From positions 496,001-560,000 of the forward strand of contig NZ_FNJA01000002.1 of the NCBI RefSeq assembly GCF_900104385.1: a DNA stretch of 64,000 bases. Reading direction: 5' to 3'. Positions 24,495 to 35,315 of this stretch are shown here, one piece after another. The notes under the pieces are model-generated. The model saw only the letters and a program-made list of their open reading frames with translations, had not been told where the DNA came from and did no database searches. Within the stretch, counting starts at the first letter, position 1, and each line of letters starts with the position of its first letter. The translations under genes were made by a program, and so were the position numbers. The stretch is from Rhodoferax sp. OV413. GTDB lineage: Bacteria > Pseudomonadota > Gammaproteobacteria > Burkholderiales > Burkholderiaceae_C.

Positions 24495-25334
24495 ATGAAA
24501 CTCATCAGTTATCTCTACCAAGACCAACCCGGCTGGGGCTGGGTCACCGATGCCGGCGTGCAGCCCTTGGGCAGTGCCCGCTACCCCAGTCTGCTTAGCG
24601 CGCTGCAGGCAGGCCAACTGGATGCCATTGCCGCCGAAGCAACCGCCCCTGTGCTGCCGCTGGCCGACATCGTTTTTCTGCCGGTCATCCCCGCACCGGG
24701 CAAGATTTTTTGCGTAGGCCATAACTACGAGGAGCACCGCGTCGAGACCGCACGCGACAAAACCCAGTACCCCTTGTTGTTCATGCGCGTGGCCGAATCG
24801 CAGACGGCCCACGGCCAGGCCATCCTGCTGCCGCCTGAATCCACGCAGCTCGACTACGAGGGCGAGATCGCCATCGTCATCGGCAAGGCCGGGCGTCGTA
24901 TCCGCGAAGAAGACGTATGGGAGCATGTGGCCGGCTACAGCGCCTACAACGATGGCTCCATCCGTGATTGGCAGCGCCACACCCTGCAGTTCACCGCCGG
25001 CAAGAATTTCAGCGGCACCGGCGCCTTTGGCCCCTGGCTGGTCACGCGCGGCGAGATCGCCGACGGCGCCGAGCTGACGCTGGAGACACGCCTCAACGGC
25101 GAGCTTATGCAGCGCAGCACCACCGCGTCGATGATCTTCCCCATCCCGGTGTTGATCCACTACATCTCCACCTTCACCACGCTGCAGCCTGGGGATGTGA
25201 TCGTCACGGGCACACCCGGCGGCGTGGGCGCAAAGCGCAATCCACCCGTGTGGATGCAGCCGGGCGACCGCGTCGAGGTAGAGGTCGGCCAGGTTGGTGT
25301 ACTGTCGAACACGGTAGAGCGCGACCCAGGCTGA
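24495..25334 (+). CDS. Fumarylacetoacetate hydrolase-family enzyme
   Basis: 279 residues. Family motifs are KIFCVGHNYEEHRVE near residue 73, LDYEGEIAIVIGKAGRRI near 118 with the acidic metal ligands, WQRHTLQFTAGKNFSGTGAF near 158, and VTGTPGGVGAKR near 236. FAH-family enzymes hydrolyse, hydrate or decarboxylate ring-cleavage products in a metal-dependent way. As last gene of the extradiol/hydroxylase operon it is the candidate that processes the ring-fission product; no MhpC-type alpha/beta hydrolase is nearby. Confidence 0.92.
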   Translation: MKLISYLYQDQPGWGWVTDAGVQPLGSARYPSLLSALQAGQLDAIAAEATAPVLPLADIVFLPVIPAPGKIFCVGHNYEEHRVETARDKTQYPLLFMRVAESQTAHGQAILLPPESTQLDYEGEIAIVIGKAGRRIREEDVWEHVAGYSAYNDGSIRDWQRHTLQFTAGKNFSGTGAFGPWLVTRGEIADGAELTLETRLNGELMQRSTTASMIFPIPVLIHYISTFTTLQPGDVIVTGTPGGVGAKRNPPVWMQPGDRVEVEVGQVGVLSNTVERDPG

Positions 25335-25359
25335 ATCCGCCGGCTTGTTGGGGGCAGGC

Positions 25360-25824
25360 TCAGCCCAGCGCCAGCGCGGTCCTGTCCACCACCCGGCGCA
25401 GTACAAAGCTGGAATGCACGCCGGTCACGCCTTCGATCCGCGTCAGCTTGTTCAGCAGCAAGTCCTGGTAGTGGTCCATATCGCGCACGAACACTTTGAC
25501 CTGGTAGTCGGCGTCTTGCCCGGTGATCAGCAGGCATTCCAGCACCTCGGGCAACACGTCCACCGAGGCTTCGAAGTTGGCGAAGCGCTCCGGGGTGTGG
25601 CGGTCCATCGAGATATGCACCAGGGCCATCAGCGATAGCCCCAGTTTTTTGGCGTCCAGCAAGGCCCGGTAGCCGAGGATCAGGCCCGATTCTTCCAGCG
25701 CCCGCACCCGGCGCAGGCAGGGCGAGGGCGACAAGCCTATGCGGTCGGCCAGGTCCTGGTTGTTGACGCGGCCGTCCACCTGCAGAATTTCCAGAATTTG
25801 CTTGTCATAGCGGTCTAAAACCAT
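25360..25824 (-). CDS. Lrp/AsnC-family transcriptional regulator
   Basis: 154 residues. N-terminal helix-turn-helix: MVLDRYDKQILEILQVDGRV, then NQDLADRIGLSPSPCLRRVR. The RAM ligand-binding domain starts near 65 and includes ECLLITGQDADYQVKVFVRD and GVTGVHSSFVLRRVV. It is convergent with the FAH-family gene. An elaborate dyad lies right upstream of the start, as expected for autoregulation by a multimeric Lrp-type protein. Confidence 0.94.
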   Translation of the reverse strand: MVLDRYDKQILEILQVDGRVNNQDLADRIGLSPSPCLRRVRALEESGLILGYRALLDAKKLGLSLMALVHISMDRHTPERFANFEASVDVLPEVLECLLITGQDADYQVKVFVRDMDHYQDLLLNKLTRIEGVTGVHSSFVLRRVVDRTALALG

Positions 25825-25838
25825 TTGGGTGCCTTGAT

Positions 25839-25877
25839 ATTCTGAAATATTGGCAGATTATGCCAATAAAACAGAAT
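25839..25877. promoter_or_regulatory. Nested dyad operator upstream of the Lrp/AsnC gene
   Basis: ATTCTG (25839-25844) and CAGAAT (25872-25877) form the outer arms; ATTGGCA (25849-25855) and TGCCAAT (25861-25867) form the inner arms. Both pairs are perfect and centred on the same point (25858). The element ends 14 nt before the regulator start codon. A further ATTCTG stands at about 25897. The concentric layout suits cooperative binding of Lrp dimers. Confidence 0.6.
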
Positions 25878-26012
25878 TCAAAGGCAACAACGCAATATTC
25901 TGCCCGCGACTTGGGCCTACACTGAAGTCTCTGCAACCCACAGACCCCAGCCACTCTGGCCACAAGCCAGAACCGAGCATTTCGACCCCACAAAGGTTGT
26001 GACCCTAAAAGC

Positions 26013-26051
26013 AAAATCCCCGGCCATATCCATGCCCGGGGATTTTGTTTT
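26013..26051. terminator. Bidirectional rho-independent terminator
   Basis: AAAATCCCCGG (26013-26023) pairs perfectly with CCGGGGATTTT (26036-26046) around a 12-nt loop and is followed by GTTTTTG. The A/T flanks give a U-tract in both directions; it would stop transcripts leaving katG. Confidence 0.8.
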
Positions 26052-26112
26052 TGCCTCCATGCAAAGGCGCTCCAAATTCGAGATGGACCCACGCCACCAG
26101 CACCCCAATTCA

Positions 26113-26147
26113 CCCCGGATGAAGCAAGCGACGGGCTCCATCCGGGG
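26113..26147. terminator. Stem-loop downstream of katG
   Basis: CCCCGGATG (26113-26121) and CATCCGGGG (26139-26147) are a perfect 9-bp stem with a 17-nt loop, 30 nt behind the katG stop. No U-tract; possibly an mRNA 3'-end stabiliser in front of the stronger terminator at 26013. Confidence 0.5.
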
Positions 26148-26177
26148 CTGCTGAAGTCGGCCTTTCAGCCTGGGGGC

Positions 26178-28454
<2,277 letters not shown>

Positions 28455-28546
28455 TCAATAAAATTTATACATCGGATAGGCGTTTTCAAAGATGCCTATC
28501 GGCGGGCGAAAGAGGGCCATGCGGAGAGAGCCACTGCCGTTGATTT

Positions 28547-28609
28547 GCTACGGAATAAGGAGCTATTGGTGTAGGTGTGGTCTGCTCCAGAGGCTGGTTT
28601 TATGTAAAT
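28547..28609 (+). repeat. Interspersed dyad repeat, copy E (degenerate)
   Basis: 63 nt from GCTACGGAATAAGGAGCTAT to TTTTATGTAAAT. Both ends and length match the family, but the central inverted repeat has decayed. Confidence 0.6.
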
Positions 28610-28685
28610 CTTCCGTTATGCATTCCGGTTAGCATCTTGCTGGCACCGTACAGCAGTCCCTACCCCCTATGGCAAGGAGTTCACC

Positions 28686-28901
28686 ATGGCAGCACCCGAA
28701 AAAGTCAAAGGCCCGGCCTCGTATTTCCCCTCTATCGAGAAGACCTACGGTCACCCCATGGACCATTGGTTCGGCCTGGTGCGCCAGCAGCAGGGCAAGA
28801 AGCACATGGAGATCGTCAACTGGCTCAAGGCAGAGCACGGCATGGGCCACGGGCATGCCAATGCGGTCGTCGCGCATTGCCTGGCCCAGGCCAAGCCATG
28901 A
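28686..28901 (+). CDS. DUF4287-domain small protein
   Basis: 71 residues, recognisable as DUF4287: KGPASYFPSIEKTYGHPMDH, then WFGLVRQQQGKKHMEIVNWL and KAEHGMGHGHANAVVAHCLA. A strong AAGGAG stands 9 nt before the ATG. Function of the domain is unknown. The stop overlaps the start of the deaminase gene (ATGA), so the two are translated together. Confidence 0.9.
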   Translation: MAAPEKVKGPASYFPSIEKTYGHPMDHWFGLVRQQQGKKHMEIVNWLKAEHGMGHGHANAVVAHCLAQAKP

Positions 28902-29911
28902 GCCTGCCTTCGCCATCTGCAGAAGAGATGCGCCTGAAGGCCCTGCCCAAGGCCGAAGTGCACCTGCACCTGGAGGGCTGCTTTGAAGCAGCGCTGATCG
29001 CGCAGTGGGCCCACACCGAAGGCGTGGCCTTGCCCCGCCCGCAAGAGGACTTGTTCAAGTTCTCGGGCCTGGCGGACTTCTTGGGTTTTCTGGACCTGGC
29101 CTGCGGCCTGGCCCGTACCCCAGACCGCCTGGTGGAGCTGAGCTACGGCCTCAGCCAGCGCCTCGCGGCCAACGGCACCGGTTATGCCGACGTCATCTTC
29201 AACCCCACCCACTGGCATGCATGGCACGGCCGCCTGGGGGCCATGCTCGATGCGATCCACGCGGGTTTTACCGCGGCAGAGCAGGACGGCCTGCCCGGCG
29301 TGGGCCTGTGCATCAGTCTGCTGCGCACCCAGTCGGCCGACGCCGCGATCGAGCTGGTGGATACGTTAATTGCCCTGCGCCATCCGCGCGTGGTGGCGCT
29401 GTCGGTAGACGGCAACGAAGCCACCGCCGGCCGCACTGGCCCCCGGTTTGCCGAAGCCTTCCGCAAAGCCTGCAGTGCCGGCCTGCGCCGCACCGTGCAT
29501 GCAGGCGAATCCAGCGGCCCCGAAGGCGTGTGGGACGCGGTGGAGCTGCTGGGCGCAGACCGCATTGACCACGGCGTGCGCGCCATCGAAGACCCGGCGC
29601 TGGTACAGATGCTGGCGGATCGGCAGATCCCGCTGGGCGTGTGCCCTACGTCGAACTTGGTGTTGGGGGTTTATCCGTCGATTGACGCGCACCCGATTGA
29701 GCGGTTGCGGCAGGCGGGTGTTCGCGTCTCGGTCAACACCGATGACCCGGCGCTGCTGGGTACGAATCTGGTGGGGGAGTACGCGCTGTGTCGGCGGGCT
29801 TTTGGGTGGACGGATGAGGTGACGCGGGCTGTGGCGCGGACTTCTATTGAGGCGAGCTTTGCGGACGCGGATTTGAAGGCTGGGTTGCTGGAGAAGTTGA
29901 AGAACTGGTGA
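28898..29911 (+). CDS. Adenosine/adenine deaminase family protein
   Basis: 337 residues of metal-dependent amidohydrolase fold. Zn and catalytic motifs in order: EVHLHLEGCFE near residue 19, TVHAGESSGPEGVWDAVELL near 199 (His and catalytic Glu-adjacent segment), DRIDHGVRAIEDP near 222, CPTSNLVLGVY near 249 and NTDDPALLGTNLVGEY near 280. The HLHLEG form at the first metal site is closer to the adenine-deaminase branch than to the HVHLDG of typical adenosine deaminases, so adenine may be the substrate. Overlaps the DUF4287 gene by 4 nt. The last 250 nt use G/T-ending codons more freely than the rest. Confidence 0.9.
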   Translation: MSLPSPSAEEMRLKALPKAEVHLHLEGCFEAALIAQWAHTEGVALPRPQEDLFKFSGLADFLGFLDLACGLARTPDRLVELSYGLSQRLAANGTGYADVIFNPTHWHAWHGRLGAMLDAIHAGFTAAEQDGLPGVGLCISLLRTQSADAAIELVDTLIALRHPRVVALSVDGNEATAGRTGPRFAEAFRKACSAGLRRTVHAGESSGPEGVWDAVELLGADRIDHGVRAIEDPALVQMLADRQIPLGVCPTSNLVLGVYPSIDAHPIERLRQAGVRVSVNTDDPALLGTNLVGEYALCRRAFGWTDEVTRAVARTSIEASFADADLKAGLLEKLKNW

Positions 29912-29940
29912 GATCAGTCTGTGGCTATCGCTTGTGGTTT

Positions 29941-30000
29941 GCTATGAAAAAAGAAGCTGTTTGCGCAATGGATATAAGCGCTGCAAGCTGATTTTTCTAT
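29941..30000 (+). repeat. Interspersed dyad repeat, copy F
   Basis: GCTATGAAAAAAGAAGCTGT, then GCGCAATG...TAAGCGC and GCTGATTTTTCTAT. Lies between two convergent genes; the T-rich end directly abuts the ParE-type stop codon. Confidence 0.75.
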
Positions 30001-30329
30001 TTTTCGCCTGTGCCGTCGATCATCCAGGCCGGAATGTCACGCTTCATGTGCAACACACGCCATACGTCTATGTGCTCGGGCTGCTCCACATAGAAAACCA
30101 GATAGGGGTACTTACTCAAAGGCCAAGAGCGCAGGTCTGGAATTCCCAGTTCGTGTGCGTAGCGCGGTGAACCCGTGGCGGGGTGTTTGCTGATGTGCGC
30201 ATAGGCGCTCTCCAACGCATCCACAAAACCCAGCGCCGCAGCCTCGGCGTCTTGATCCAGGTAATGCGTGATGGCTTGGTCTACGTCGCCCCGTGCCAGC
30301 GTGCGCTGAATCAGCGCTTTGGACTTCAC
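29997..30329 (-). CDS. RelE/ParE-family toxin
   Basis: 110 residues of ParE/RelE fold: QAITHYLDQDAEAAALGFVD, YAHISKHPATGSPRYAHELG, LRSWPLSKYPYLVFYVEQPE, then HIDVWRVLHMKRDIPAWMID. The final VxRVLH-R-x-I block is typical of the family. Its start lies inside the antitoxin stop (4-nt overlap). Toxins of this group inhibit DNA gyrase or cut mRNA; the ParD-type partner favours a gyrase target. Confidence 0.93.
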   Translation of the reverse strand: MKSKALIQRTLARGDVDQAITHYLDQDAEAAALGFVDALESAYAHISKHPATGSPRYAHELGIPDLRSWPLSKYPYLVFYVEQPEHIDVWRVLHMKRDIPAWMIDGTGEK

Positions 30330-30565
30330 TTGGACTTCTTGCTGGTGACGCGCTGACGCAGGCTATCGAAGTAGGCAGTATCTGCAGGCGCCGTGGGTGC
30401 TGACTGGGCGCCCGCCAGCAACAGACCGCGCAGTTGTTGCCGGTCCTGGTCTTTGCGAATCAGCTCACGTACGTACTCGCTGCTGGTGCCAAAGCCGCGC
30501 GAACCGACTTGCGTGTCAACGAAGTCCTTGAGGCCGTCGGGCAGGGAAATGTTCATGGTGCTCAT
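30326..30565 (-). CDS. ParD-family antitoxin
   Basis: 79 residues. The ribbon-helix-helix part is MNISLPDGLKDFVDTQVGSR followed by GFGTSSEYVRELIRKDQDR, and the C-terminal half is the toxin-binding tail. A start at M4 (30556) is also possible. It binds DNA as a dimer and represses its own operon. A perfect 23-nt palindrome 15 nt upstream of the start is the obvious operator. Confidence 0.94.
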   Translation of the reverse strand: MSTMNISLPDGLKDFVDTQVGSRGFGTSSEYVRELIRKDQDRQQLRGLLLAGAQSAPTAPADTAYFDSLRQRVTSKKSK

Positions 30566-30580
30566 TCGCGAATTTTAGAG

Positions 30581-30603
30581 GTTTTGGCAAATTTTGCCAA
30601 AAC
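30581..30603. promoter_or_regulatory. ParD operator palindrome
   Basis: GTTTTGGCAAA-T-TTTGCCAAAAC: eleven-base arms are perfectly complementary around one central base. It starts 15 nt from the antitoxin ATG (minus strand), where a ribbon-helix-helix autorepressor would block the promoter. Confidence 0.75.
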
Positions 30604-30640
30604 TCATAACGCAATGTAACTGAGCCCGGTGAGGACAAAG

Positions 30641-31204
30641 TCAACCAATTATTGGTCGCCCATCCAGTTGCGGTCGAATCCTAGCCCACTCAAGGACTTT
30701 GAGTTCTTTGTCGAGTGCTTCCAGCTCGTGGAGTACCTCTTTGGGATCAAAAGTTTCTCTGGTGGCGAAGCTGTTTCCAATTCGATCGGCTGGATAGCGA
30801 TGTCGTTGATCCAAAGTGGCGTGAAATGACTTGTGATCTTCGGGGAATAGGTGAAGAGTTGTATTGACACCAAAACGCGCGGGTATTTTGAAAGCGAATA
30901 TAAGCGCCGGATATGCAAGGCGGTACTCAGAAAATAATCGATCAATGTCGTGAGTCAGTGGTACGGAACCAATGGCACCTAAAGCAGCCTTCAGAAAGAG
31001 TTCAATACCCTGACGGGTTAGATGCAAGATGACTCTGCTGGACGAATATTGGGATGTAAAGTCACCCGACAACATGCTTGTGCATAGGCACCGACTGGCC
31101 TCTATATAAGCGCGTGATAGCCAGAATGATCGGTCCCATTCTGGCAATGAGGACAGCTCTTCGGAGAAAGACGGATCATCGTCTTCTTTCGTTTCATATT
31201 TCAT
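30641..31204 (-). CDS. Hypothetical protein, possibly HEPN-like, low GC
   Basis: 187 residues, no confident family. The segment SSRVILHLTRQGIELFLKAA (about 57-76) followed by PLTHDIDRLFSEYR (about 84-97) resembles the paired helices of HEPN proteins, where a ligand-binding or RNase helix bundle carries H-L-x-x-Q-x-x-E-L-x-L-K. The RNase R-x(4-6)-H signature is not clearly present. Base composition is markedly lower in GC than the flanking catabolic genes, suggesting recent acquisition. It starts 6 nt after the carbamoylase stop on the same strand and is followed by ParD-ParE. Confidence 0.6.
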   Translation of the reverse strand: MKYETKEDDDPSFSEELSSLPEWDRSFWLSRAYIEASRCLCTSMLSGDFTSQYSSSRVILHLTRQGIELFLKAALGAIGSVPLTHDIDRLFSEYRLAYPALIFAFKIPARFGVNTTLHLFPEDHKSFHATLDQRHRYPADRIGNSFATRETFDPKEVLHELEALDKELKVLEWARIRPQLDGRPIIG

Positions 31205-31210
31205 CTAAAG

Positions 31211-32479
31211 TTAAACCACCCCAGCCCGCTCCAGCATCGCATGCAACAACACATTGCACCCCGCGGTAATGTGCTCCGGCTTTGCATCCTCGATCTCGTT
31301 GTGGCTGATGCCGTCCTTGCAGGGGATGAAGATCATGCCGCTGGAGGTCAGCTTGGCCATGTAGACGGCGTCGTGGCCGGCGCCTGACACGACGGGCATG
31401 TTCGAGTAACCCAGGCTCTTGGCGGCGCGGGCCACGGCGTCCACGCAGTTGTCGTGGAAGGCGATAGCGTTGTAGCTGGACACCATTTCGATCTTCACAT
31501 CCACGCCGTGTTCTTTGGCTACGGTGACGGCCAGGGCTTTGACTTCTTCCACCATCTGGTCCACCAGCGCGTCGGTGCTGTTGCGCAAGTCGATGCTGAA
31601 CTTCACGCGGCCAGGGATGACGTTACGGCTGTTCGGAAACACCTGCACCATGCCGACCGTGCCGCGGCCATGCGGCGGGTGGCGGTGGGCGGCGGCGACC
31701 ACGTCTTGCATGATGTGGGTGGCGGCCAGCATCGCGTCTTTGCGCAGCGCCATGGGCGTGGGGCCGGCGTGGGCTTCCATGCCGGTGACGGTGCAGTCGA
31801 ACCAGCGGATGCCCAGCACACCCTGCACCACGCCGATGGTGATGTCGTTGTCTTCCAGCACCGGGCCTTGCTCGATGTGGGTCTCGAAGTAGGCGCCAAT
31901 CGGGTGGTCGCCGGGCTCCTGCTCGCCGACGTAGCCTATGCGTTCCAGCTCGCCTTTGACGCTCTTGCCTTCGGTATCGGTGGCCGCGTATGCGTGCTCC
32001 AGCGTGAATGCCTTGGCGAACACGCCCGAACCCATCATCACCGGCACAAAGCGTGAGCCTTCTTCATTGGTCCAGAACGCGACTTCGATCGGCGCCTCGG
32101 TTTCGATGCCGTGGTCGTTCAGTGTGCGCACCACTTCGATGCCGGCCAGCACGCCGTAGTTGCCGTCGAACTTGCCGCCCGTCGGCTGGGTGTCGATGTG
32201 GCTGCCGGTCATGATGGGCGGCAGGCTGTTGTTACGGCCCGGGCGGCGCATGAAGCCGTTGCCTATCTTGTCGATGGTGACGGTCATGCCGGCCTCTGTG
32301 GCCCAGCGGGTGACCAGGTCCCGGCCCTGTTTGTCCAAGTCGGTAAGTGTCAGGCGACACACGCCGCCCTTTGGGGTGGCGCCGATCTGGGCCAGCTCCA
32401 TCAGCGAGTCCCACAGGCGCGGGCCGTTGATGCGCAGGGCCTGGATTTTTTCGGAAAGAGGGGCGAGTGCGCTGTCCAT
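31211..32479 (-). CDS. Zn-dependent amidase of the beta-ureidopropionase / N-carbamoyl amino acid hydrolase family
   Basis: 422 residues, M20-related hydantoinase/carbamoylase family. Metal and substrate motifs: MTGSHIDTQPTGGKFDGNYG near residue 86, TNEEGSRFVPVMMGSGVFAK near 132, ETHIEQGPVLED near 190, and TGMEAHAGPTPMALRKDAM near 223, with a His ligand in SGAGHDAVYM near the end. ATG 32479 is preferred to upstream starts because homology begins there. It follows dihydropyrimidinase by 13 nt and would hydrolyse N-carbamoyl-beta-alanine to beta-alanine, CO2 and ammonia, the last step of reductive uracil breakdown. Confidence 0.93.
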   Translation of the reverse strand: MDSALAPLSEKIQALRINGPRLWDSLMELAQIGATPKGGVCRLTLTDLDKQGRDLVTRWATEAGMTVTIDKIGNGFMRRPGRNNSLPPIMTGSHIDTQPTGGKFDGNYGVLAGIEVVRTLNDHGIETEAPIEVAFWTNEEGSRFVPVMMGSGVFAKAFTLEHAYAATDTEGKSVKGELERIGYVGEQEPGDHPIGAYFETHIEQGPVLEDNDITIGVVQGVLGIRWFDCTVTGMEAHAGPTPMALRKDAMLAATHIMQDVVAAAHRHPPHGRGTVGMVQVFPNSRNVIPGRVKFSIDLRNSTDALVDQMVEEVKALAVTVAKEHGVDVKIEMVSSYNAIAFHDNCVDAVARAAKSLGYSNMPVVSGAGHDAVYMAKLTSSGMIFIPCKDGISHNEIEDAKPEHITAGCNVLLHAMLERAGVV

Positions 32480-32492
32480 GTGGAACTCCAGA

Positions 32493-33998
<1,506 letters not shown>

Positions 33999-34007
33999 CT
34001 AAGTCCG

Positions 34008-35315
34008 TTAGGCGGCGGTGCGCATGGGGTTATTGGCGTGCGTCGTCCAATCCGCATGTTTATCGCTCACGATGAGGCCGGTGCGCAAGTCTTTTTCGCC
34101 GGGCTGCAGATCGCGCAGGCTGATGGTGTTGGGCACGGGGCAGACGGTGACGCACAGGTTGCAGCCCACGCATTCGTCTTCCATCACCTCGAAGTGGCGC
34201 ACGCCGTCTTTCATTTTGGTGATGGCCTGGTGCGAGGTGTCTTCGCAGGCGATGTGGCAACGGCCGCAGGAGATGCACGAGTCCTGGTTGATCACGGCCT
34301 TGCTGACGTGGTTCAGGTTCAGGTTTTTCCATTCCTTCACCGTGGGCAGGGCCGCGCCGCGGAAGTCGTCCAGGCTCTTGAAGCCCTTGCTGTCCATGTA
34401 GTCCGACAGGCCGGAGGCCATCTCCTGCACGATCTTGAAGCCGAACACCATCGCGGCGGTGCACACCTGCACCGTGCCGGCGCCCAGCGCGATGAAGTCC
34501 AGCGCGTCGCGCCAGTTGCCCACGCCGCCGATGCCGCTGATCGGCAGGCCACGGGTTTCGGCGTCGCGGCCGATCTCGGCCACCATGTTCAGCGCAATCG
34601 GCTTCACCGCCGGGCCGCAGTAGCCGCCGTGCGAGCCCAGGCCGCCGGTGGTCGGCGACATCATCAGGCTGTCCGGGTCTACGCCCATGATGGAGTTGAT
34701 GGTGTTGATCAGCGACACCGCGTCGGCACCGCCGCGCTGGGCGGCGCGGGCCGGCAGGCGCACATCGGTGATGTTGGGCGTCAGCTTCACGATCACCGGC
34801 AGTTTGCTGTACTGCTTGCACCAGCGGGTGACCATTTCGATGTACTCGGGCACCTGGCCCACGGCCGCACCCATGCCGCGCTCGCTCATACCGTGCGGGC
34901 AGCCGAAGTTCAGCTCGATGGCATCGGCACCGGTGTCTTCGACGCGCGGCAGGATGGCCTTCCACGACGATTCGACGCAGGGCACCATCAGCGAGACGAT
35001 CATCGCGCGGTCAGGCCACAGGCGCTTCACCTCGGTGATCTCGCGCAGGTTCAGCTCCAGGTCGCGGTCGGTGATGAGTTCGATGTTGTTGAAGCCCAGC
35101 ATGCGCCGGTCATTCGACAGCAGCGCGCCGTAGCGCGGACCGTTGACGTTGACCACCGGCGGGCCGGCTTCACCCAGCGTCTTCCAGACCACGCCGCCCC
35201 AGCCAGCTTCGAAAGCGCGGTTCACGTTGTAGGCCTTGTCGGTGGGGGGCGCGGAGGCCAGCCAGAAGGGGTTGGGCGTCTTCACGCCGGCGAAGATGGT
35301 GGACAGATCAGCCAT
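34008..35315 (-). CDS. preA: NAD-dependent dihydropyrimidine dehydrogenase subunit PreA
   Basis: 435 residues. Residues 1-300 are an FMN-binding dihydroorotate-dehydrogenase-like barrel (TPNPFWLASAPPTDKAYNVN, AIELNFGCPHGMSERGMGAA, VIVKLTPNITDVRLPARAAQ, ISGIGGVGNWRDALDFIALG). The C-terminus has two 4Fe-4S motifs, CISCGRCHIACEDTSHQAI and CVGCNLCVTVCPVPNT. With PreT it reduces uracil and thymine to the dihydro forms. It overlaps preT by 8 nt. Confidence 0.96.
   Translation of the reverse strand: MADLSTIFAGVKTPNPFWLASAPPTDKAYNVNRAFEAGWGGVVWKTLGEAGPPVVNVNGPRYGALLSNDRRMLGFNNIELITDRDLELNLREITEVKRLWPDRAMIVSLMVPCVESSWKAILPRVEDTGADAIELNFGCPHGMSERGMGAAVGQVPEYIEMVTRWCKQYSKLPVIVKLTPNITDVRLPARAAQRGGADAVSLINTINSIMGVDPDSLMMSPTTGGLGSHGGYCGPAVKPIALNMVAEIGRDAETRGLPISGIGGVGNWRDALDFIALGAGTVQVCTAAMVFGFKIVQEMASGLSDYMDSKGFKSLDDFRGAALPTVKEWKNLNLNHVSKAVINQDSCISCGRCHIACEDTSHQAITKMKDGVRHFEVMEDECVGCNLCVTVCPVPNTISLRDLQPGEKDLRTGLIVSDKHADWTTHANNPMRTAA

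Larger units (their letters stand above)
25825..26177. other. Gene-free interval between lrp-type gene and katG
   Basis: 353 nt without a credible gene. It holds the Lrp-type operator next to the regulator start, a bidirectional terminator near 26013 and a second stem-loop near 26113. Short open frames here lack codon bias and ribosome sites. Confidence 0.7.

Noticed and set aside
29640-29911. Recombination boundary inside the deaminase gene suggested by a codon-use shift
   Set aside because: The reading frame and family motifs are continuous; the shift is slight and may be chance.
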